Position numbers and translations under genes: made by a program. From a virus, in the IMG/VR virus record IMGVR_UViG_3300036668_000172, positions 1-64,000 of that record: 64,000 nt of DNA, one strand, 5' to 3'. The notes beneath the pieces were generated by a model. It worked only from the letters and a program-made list of their open reading frames with translations. It did no database searches and was not told the origin of the DNA. The first letter of the stretch is position 1. Every line of letters begins with the position of its first letter. Of this stretch, positions 60,204-64,000 are shown piece after piece.

Positions 60204-60587
60204 TTAAATATCTTGCAAGCCATTGCGTGAAGAGCCTGAATAGCTCCCAACTCCACCTGAATACCAAGAAACTCGCGGCTCAGTATACACTCTGTCCACT
60301 GTCACCACATCGTCAATTCCTGGCTGGAAGCGGACCCCAAAACCAAAACGGTCTGGGAATAATCTAATCTGGGGAAGAGGAGGGCGAACCAGTTTTTGCA
60401 GCATGGCTGCGGGCATGGTTGCGGCAAGAAGTGCCTGCTGGGTTAAACGCTGTTCGTTAGATGCCCACGGGCCAGTATACGTCCATCTAGGCTGTACTAC
60501 ATCACTAGGCTCTCCACTACGCCAAGGCTTAGTGTGGTCATACACGCCATCAATTTGTTGCCCTGCTGGGACGTTAAAACCTGACAT
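60204..60587 (-). CDS. Hypothetical virion-like protein, 127 aa
   Basis: A 127-residue Pro/Trp/Gly-rich protein (DVVQPRWTYTGPWASNEQRL, then RVSWYSGGVGSYSGSSRNGL). It looks like a short surface or structural protein with a helical middle (LTQQALLAATMPAAMLQKLV). No family is recognised. It lies within the second virion-like cluster. Confidence 0.5.
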   Translation of the reverse strand: MSGFNVPAGQQIDGVYDHTKPWRSGEPSDVVQPRWTYTGPWASNEQRLTQQALLAATMPAAMLQKLVRPPLPQIRLFPDRFGFGVRFQPGIDDVVTVDRVYTEPRVSWYSGGVGSYSGSSRNGLQDI

Positions 60588-60588
60588 A

Positions 60589-61116
60589 CTACTTCCAGAC
60601 TGGCTTTAGATAGGCCATTTGGTCAGCTCTGCGTATGTTTATAGTTCCTGGACTATCCGACCTCATGTTTGACTTTCCGTCATTTACAAGGTGCGGTGCA
60701 GGAGTTAGATGCCACATAGGAGCAATGCGAGGAACACGATACACCTTGGCTTCTGCATCATACTTAGCAGTCATCTGTCGTTTAATACCCATGTCAGCGT
60801 TGAATGAGGGCGACCAGAAGTAGGAATCGGCTCCGATTCGCTCACCTTTGTGGACTCCACGCTGATACGCCTTTTGATTTACACGGTTCTTGATGCTATC
60901 CAACAGGCGGTCATCACGACGCGAGCGGATAGTGCCGAGGTACCCATCTGGATATTCGGCGGACGGTACCCTACCTGTTCCGATACGGATAGCATCAAGG
61001 TCTCCGCGGGCTACTGGTGTTCCAGAACCGCCTTGGTTGTTATACCCATGAAACCCACCAGCGCCCATAGACTGCCAGTTTTGGCTGGGTGCAAAAGAGT
61101 TATAATCTCCTGGCAT
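60589..61116 (-). CDS. Hypothetical virion-like protein, 175 aa
   Basis: A 175-residue basic protein (MGAGGFHGYNNQGGSGTPVA, then RDDRLLDSIKNRVNQKAYQR, then VYRVPRIAPMWHLTPAPHLV). Its Gly/Asn/Pro style and Arg-rich middle suggest a minor structural protein. Overlaps the next gene start by one base. Confidence 0.5.
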   Translation of the reverse strand: MPGDYNSFAPSQNWQSMGAGGFHGYNNQGGSGTPVARGDLDAIRIGTGRVPSAEYPDGYLGTIRSRRDDRLLDSIKNRVNQKAYQRGVHKGERIGADSYFWSPSFNADMGIKRQMTAKYDAEAKVYRVPRIAPMWHLTPAPHLVNDGKSNMRSDSPGTINIRRADQMAYLKPVWK

Positions 61117-61397
61117 TAGTTACCTCCAGGATTGGATGGGTTAGCAGTACTGCTGTCACCAGCGCCATAAACGCTTCCACGGGTGCTCTTACTGTAAGAC
61201 TGAATCTTTCCTGGAGCAAGCTCACCTGTTTTGAATACGAATGAGCCAGATTGCTGGGTTTCTTTCTGGAAACCAGTCATCTGATGTGCTTGGGGAATGC
61301 CTGCAGAACCTGAGTTCTGCTTAAAGTCGTCAAAGTTAGGCCCAGACATAGAGCCTGTACGCATTTGTGCGTAGGAGTTGCTTCGGTTACCGTTCAT
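61116..61397 (-). CDS. Hypothetical polar protein, 93 aa
   Basis: A 93-residue Asn/Gly/Ser-rich protein (MNGNRSNSYAQMRTGSMSGP, then FVFKTGELAPGKIQSYSKST). It is low-complexity and of the same style as the other small genes in this cluster. No domain is recognised. Confidence 0.45.
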   Translation of the reverse strand: MNGNRSNSYAQMRTGSMSGPNFDDFKQNSGSAGIPQAHQMTGFQKETQQSGSFVFKTGELAPGKIQSYSKSTRGSVYGAGDSSTANPSNPGGN

Positions 61398-61409
61398 AAC
61401 GGCTACCTC

Positions 61410-61865
61410 CTAGTACTGGTCGTTGACAGCGTCCATAAAGTTTGGGTTCTGGCGGCCCTGAACTGAAGGAATGGTCCTAGCGTTTGCCATAGTTGGGCCT
61501 GCAGTTGGGTCAACAGTAGGGGTGTAAGGAACTGACACTCGGTAAGAAGCGCCAAGGCGTTCTTGAGGAATGTTGGTTCTATTAGCCTTACCGCCTGCGG
61601 TTGGGTCCATTGACTGAGTGCTCTTCTTTGGAACCATGGTGCCTCTTTTAGCCATGTCCTGTACTGGTGACATTGCTTCGTCTGCTCCATCCATCATGTT
61701 ATCTCCTACTGAAACTCGGGGGCTATTCTGATTGGTAGCCATTTGATAGTGCTCTTCTGAAGTTGCGTGGGTTCTACCTGCTGTAGGGCCAGCTGCTTCA
61801 AGGTGGTTAGAGGGAGCCCCCATGCGGCGGCGCATTGCGTGTCCCATGTCAGTCCATTTAGCCAT
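61410..61865 (-). CDS. Hypothetical protein, 151 aa
   Basis: A 151-residue polar protein (MAKWTDMGHAMRRRMGAPSN, then RLGASYRVSVPYTPTVDPTA). It is Gly/Pro/Met-rich and resembles the other proteins of this cluster, with repeats of DPTAG. No domain is recognised. It is the first of the cluster after the SpoVS gene. Confidence 0.5.
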   Translation of the reverse strand: MAKWTDMGHAMRRRMGAPSNHLEAAGPTAGRTHATSEEHYQMATNQNSPRVSVGDNMMDGADEAMSPVQDMAKRGTMVPKKSTQSMDPTAGGKANRTNIPQERLGASYRVSVPYTPTVDPTAGPTMANARTIPSVQGRQNPNFMDAVNDQY

Positions 61866-61907
61866 GACGACTCCTTAAATAAAGTGTAATACCAGAATAC
61901 GGCGTAT

Positions 61908-62210
61908 TTAGCTTGCTGTAACGGTAAAGACTATTGCGCTTATTTCGCCATCTCTGGAGTCAATAGTTGTAAATCCTGGTTTGCAGGTTAGGTCAAGACC
62001 ACGTGGTGCGGCATAGCCTCTTGCAATAGCAATGGCTTTAACGGCTTGGTTTACAGCGCCTGCGCCTACTGCGCGTATCTTTACTTGCCTAGTGTCGTAG
62101 CAAGCGTGGGCAATTGCTGACGCTACGGACTGGGGGTTTGACCCTGCAGAGACTCTTAGGAAGGGTTCTTCGGTTTTTGGTAGAACTACATTCTCGGGTG
62201 TTTCACTCAA
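61908..62210 (-). CDS. SpoVS-family (Alba-like) protein
   Basis: A 100-residue protein. The core RVSAGSNPQSVASAIAHACY, then IRAVGAGAVNQAVKAIAIAR and GYAAPRGLDLTCKPGFTTID, matches stage V sporulation protein S, a small Alba-fold protein proposed to bind nucleic acids, best known in Firmicutes and Deinococcus-Thermus. All the conserved Gly-Ala-Gly-Ala-x-NQAVKA residues are present. A phage copy could bind DNA or RNA or interfere with host development; the role is not known. Confidence 0.88.
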   Translation of the reverse strand: MSETPENVVLPKTEEPFLRVSAGSNPQSVASAIAHACYDTRQVKIRAVGAGAVNQAVKAIAIARGYAAPRGLDLTCKPGFTTIDSRDGEISAIVFTVTAS

Positions 62211-62270
62211 TTTATGCGCCTTTGTTGTCGATTTAGTGTGCCTGCCTCAACAACAATGATGACATTAAAC

Positions 62271-62873
62271 TTACTGAGAGTCTCGGTAATCTCCGTTTAT
62301 AATCTTCTCTAATACTTCTTCTTCAACCTTGTTAATACTTATGCCAGCAGCGATTCTGGCAAGGGCGTAAGAGTCTGCGGCGTTGTCATCATTGAACTCA
62401 ATGCCCCATCTCTTATAGATTTGCATTAGCATCTCTTGTTTCTTAGCATTTCCCTTACCAGCAGCGTACTTCTTTAAAGTCATAGGGGGAATTTGTAAGG
62501 GGGTTCTGAGCGTTTCTGCAAAAGGAACAACGGAGTTTAAGTTACCGTCAAAGTAGTCCCAGATGGTGAGCTTTACCAGCCCTGCTAACTCCCCTAGCTT
62601 TAAAGCAGAGAAAGAAGCAAGCACTGTTCCCTCCATGGCAATCTCCGTTATGCGACAGTTCTGATTATCTAGAAAGTCAAATTTGTCTGACATCCAAAAA
62701 CGAATGTCGGACAATCTACGAACTCCTGAGTAAGGAGACTTATACACCCATGTCTCATAAGCTTCTGGTTTAGCTACATTCAGAGCGGTCAAGGCAAATC
62801 CAGTTAGAGACTGGTCAATTCCGATGGCCACTTCTCCTGAGAGTAGACCTCCATCAAATACTTTTTCAGACAT
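62271..62873 (-). CDS. RuvC-like Holliday junction resolvase
   Basis: A 200-residue RuvC-like RNase-H fold nuclease. The acidic residues are D20 (GIDQSLTG), E81 (AMEGTV) and the C-terminal pair in NDDNAADSYALARI (about D162/D163 and D167). It has the helix and Lys-rich stretch between them (KKYAAGKGNAKKQEM). Such phage enzymes resolve branched DNA before packaging. It overlaps the next gene by eight bases. Confidence 0.85.
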   Translation of the reverse strand: MSEKVFDGGLLSGEVAIGIDQSLTGFALTALNVAKPEAYETWVYKSPYSGVRRLSDIRFWMSDKFDFLDNQNCRITEIAMEGTVLASFSALKLGELAGLVKLTIWDYFDGNLNSVVPFAETLRTPLQIPPMTLKKYAAGKGNAKKQEMLMQIYKRWGIEFNDDNAADSYALARIAAGISINKVEEEVLEKIINGDYRDSQ

Positions 62874-63414
62874 TAGGAACCTGTGGTATACAGCTCATGT
62901 CTTGAAGCCCTTCAAATGGAACCATGAAGTTATCTTTACCATAAGGGGCTACGAACTCGGGCTTAACACAGTCTCTGCCGTATGCCCAACCAATAGCACG
63001 AAAAGACGGAGTCTTGTAACCGTCAGAGGCAGAGCGCCTTGTCTTCATTTCGGGGCCTCCCACCATCAAGATGTACACTTGATTTGGGTCGTCTACACCC
63101 TCTTTATAGCGCAATGCGTATTTAGGAAGGTCACTCCTGGTTTTAGTAAAAGAGTAACGAATCTCGTATCCTGGAATGTCTAGCTTGCTTTTAAAGGTAT
63201 TAACGTGTGGAACAAACTCGGAAAGGCCAAACATTCTTGCTGCAGCCAGTTCAGATGCAGCTGCAATCATGTGCTGCCAAGACTCCCAGATGTCGCCCTC
63301 AGAGTAGTTTCGATTACGCTCTGGTTGACCAAGCATGGGGAGCTGACGTTCCCAGCCAACTTTAGCTGCGATTGCTTCTTCCGCAGGAGTAAGAGAGTAT
63401 ACCCATCTAGCCAT
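62866..63414 (-). CDS. Possible PD-(D/E)XK-like protein, 182 aa
   Basis: A 182-residue protein. A helix with ASELAAARMFGL is followed by FKSKLDIPGYEIRYSFTK, in which an Asp then Glu-x-Arg on the next strand mimic the PD-(D/E)XK nuclease core (the usual Lys is not at the exact place). If real, this could be a small phage nuclease acting with the resolvase. The match is weak, so a non-enzymatic alternative is open. Confidence 0.4.
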   Translation of the reverse strand: MARWVYSLTPAEEAIAAKVGWERQLPMLGQPERNRNYSEGDIWESWQHMIAAASELAAARMFGLSEFVPHVNTFKSKLDIPGYEIRYSFTKTRSDLPKYALRYKEGVDDPNQVYILMVGGPEMKTRRSASDGYKTPSFRAIGWAYGRDCVKPEFVAPYGKDNFMVPFEGLQDMSCIPQVPNV

Positions 63415-63435
63415 TGTGCCCTCATTCTGGTTCGT

Positions 63436-63699
63436 TTATGCTGCTGCTGCTTCTTTTGCGCTGACTGAGTGAATCTGCTTAACTAAGTTATTCAAGTTAG
63501 AGTGTCGGAATCCAGACCAGTGCTGGTCTCCAGCTACTACTACTGGCGCAGAAGCATACCCGAGTCCTCTGACCATTTCCATGGCAGTCTCGTCCTTAGA
63601 TAAATCGACAACATCGTAGTTAACCATGCCTTTTGTCAACATCTTCTTGGTAACTTCGCACTGTGGACAAGAAGGGGTGGTGTAAACAGTAACCTGCAT
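63436..63699 (-). CDS. NrdH-like glutaredoxin
   Basis: An 87-residue redoxin: MQVTVYTTPSCPQCEVTKKM with the active CPQC (residues 11-14), then VVDLSKDETAMEMVRGLGYA, SAPVVV (cis-Pro region) and SGFRHSNLNNL, matching NrdH-type glutaredoxins that reduce ribonucleotide reductase. The ATG with AGGAGACC upstream was chosen; a form with 18 more residues is less likely. No ribonucleotide reductase gene is in the window. Confidence 0.85.
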   Translation of the reverse strand: MQVTVYTTPSCPQCEVTKKMLTKGMVNYDVVDLSKDETAMEMVRGLGYASAPVVVAGDQHWSGFRHSNLNNLVKQIHSVSAKEAAAA

Positions 63700-63740
63700 G
63701 GTAGGTCTCCTAGAGATATAATGGGGGGATAGAGTATCCA

Positions 63741-63995
63741 TTATACGGACCAATTGGTTCTGGTTGACCTCAAGTCATTAGACCTTCTGGTCAACTCTCT
63801 ACTAACAAGAGATAAATCTCTTTCATAATTAGAAAGCATCATTTCTACGAGCTTTCTGTACGCATATTTCTCTTCAAACTCAAGTGCCAAATCTTGTACA
63901 TCTTGGTCAATTGCAATCTGAGCTTTTACTAAAGTGATTCGCTCGCCCTTGATTGCTGTGCCCATCTTTTGTACTAGTAGCTTATTCTCAAGCAA
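63741..63995 (-). CDS. Hypothetical helical protein, 84 aa
   Basis: An 84-residue helical protein (MGTAIKGERITLVKAQIAID, then LVEMMLSNYERDLSLVSREL) with Arg/Ser-rich ends. The start could be the Met at residue 11. No domain is recognised. It is at the right edge of the window and may be part of the operon beyond it. Confidence 0.5.
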   Translation of the reverse strand: MLENKLLVQKMGTAIKGERITLVKAQIAIDQDVQDLALEFEEKYAYRKLVEMMLSNYERDLSLVSRELTRRSNDLRSTRTNWSV

Positions 63996-64000
63996 GTCTA

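Noticed and set aside
62211-62270. TTGTTGT/ACAACAA inverted repeat as terminator between SpoVS and the resolvase gene
   Set aside because: Seven AT-rich pairs around a 21-nt loop are too weak to call.

Overview
The window is part of the genome of a tailed, contractile-tail (myovirus-type) bacteriophage. The evidence is a tail sheath protein at the left edge, a large terminase, portal, scaffold, an N4-gp56-like capsid protein, collagen-like fibres and a lysis cassette. The base composition is moderately AT-rich. A WhiB-type iron-sulfur regulator, found essentially only in Actinobacteria and their phages, points to an actinobacterial host. The low GC would fit a freshwater or marine actinobacterium, but that is inference. 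Several fibre proteins resemble those of marine T4-like cyanophages.

Layout. (1) Positions 1-32875, minus strand: morphogenesis genes read right to left. The order is KTSC-like protein, terminase, portal, scaffold, capsid, adaptor, a run of giant glycine-rich and collagen-like fibre genes, a glycosyltransferase, neck and connector proteins, a cluster of tiny basic proteins with two HNH-type genes, tail completion proteins and tail sheath. The upstream end adds a PASTA-domain protein and small zinc-binding proteins. (2) Positions 32961-34366: holin-like membrane proteins and an M23 peptidase (lysis), with one isolated plus-strand membrane gene. (3) Positions 34457-40485, minus strand: small genes, a tRNA-Asn, a DEDDh exonuclease and an Arr-like ADP-ribosyltransferase. 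(4) Positions 40486-40919: a regulatory hub with repeated promoter-like motifs. (5) Positions 40920-52214, plus strand: about 40 tightly packed, mostly tiny genes with ATGA and TAATG overlaps (an early or accessory operon). It includes a MoxR-type AAA+ ATPase with a von Willebrand partner, a HicA-like protein and WhiB. (6) Positions 52284-63995, minus strand: a TGT/DpdA-like TIM-barrel candidate, HAD phosphatase, nucleotidyltransferase, disordered virion-like proteins, SpoVS, a RuvC-like resolvase and an NrdH-like redoxin.

How the parts fit. The minus-strand blocks look like late virion and lysis genes plus a second group of virion-associated and DNA-processing genes. The plus-strand block looks like host take-over functions: regulators, zinc ribbons, small acidic proteins and an AAA+/vWA chaperone-like pair. 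A convergent terminator at 52239-52268 separates blocks 5 and 6.

Most unusual signals. Three short structured leader RNAs (35521-35596, 44044-44102, 47491-47549) sit just upstream of ribosome binding sites and look like a tRNA acceptor stem stacked on a T-arm. The two plus-strand copies differ by compensatory changes in all three helices. Other points of interest are a repeated GCTACNGGGGCG-type promoter-like motif with a probable small RNA (40193-40290), a cupredoxin domain with an apparent type-1 copper ligand set on a fibre, a cysteine-rich insertion inside another fibre domain, and a PASTA domain split by an inserted domain. All family assignments were made by reading the sequence; no database search was run.
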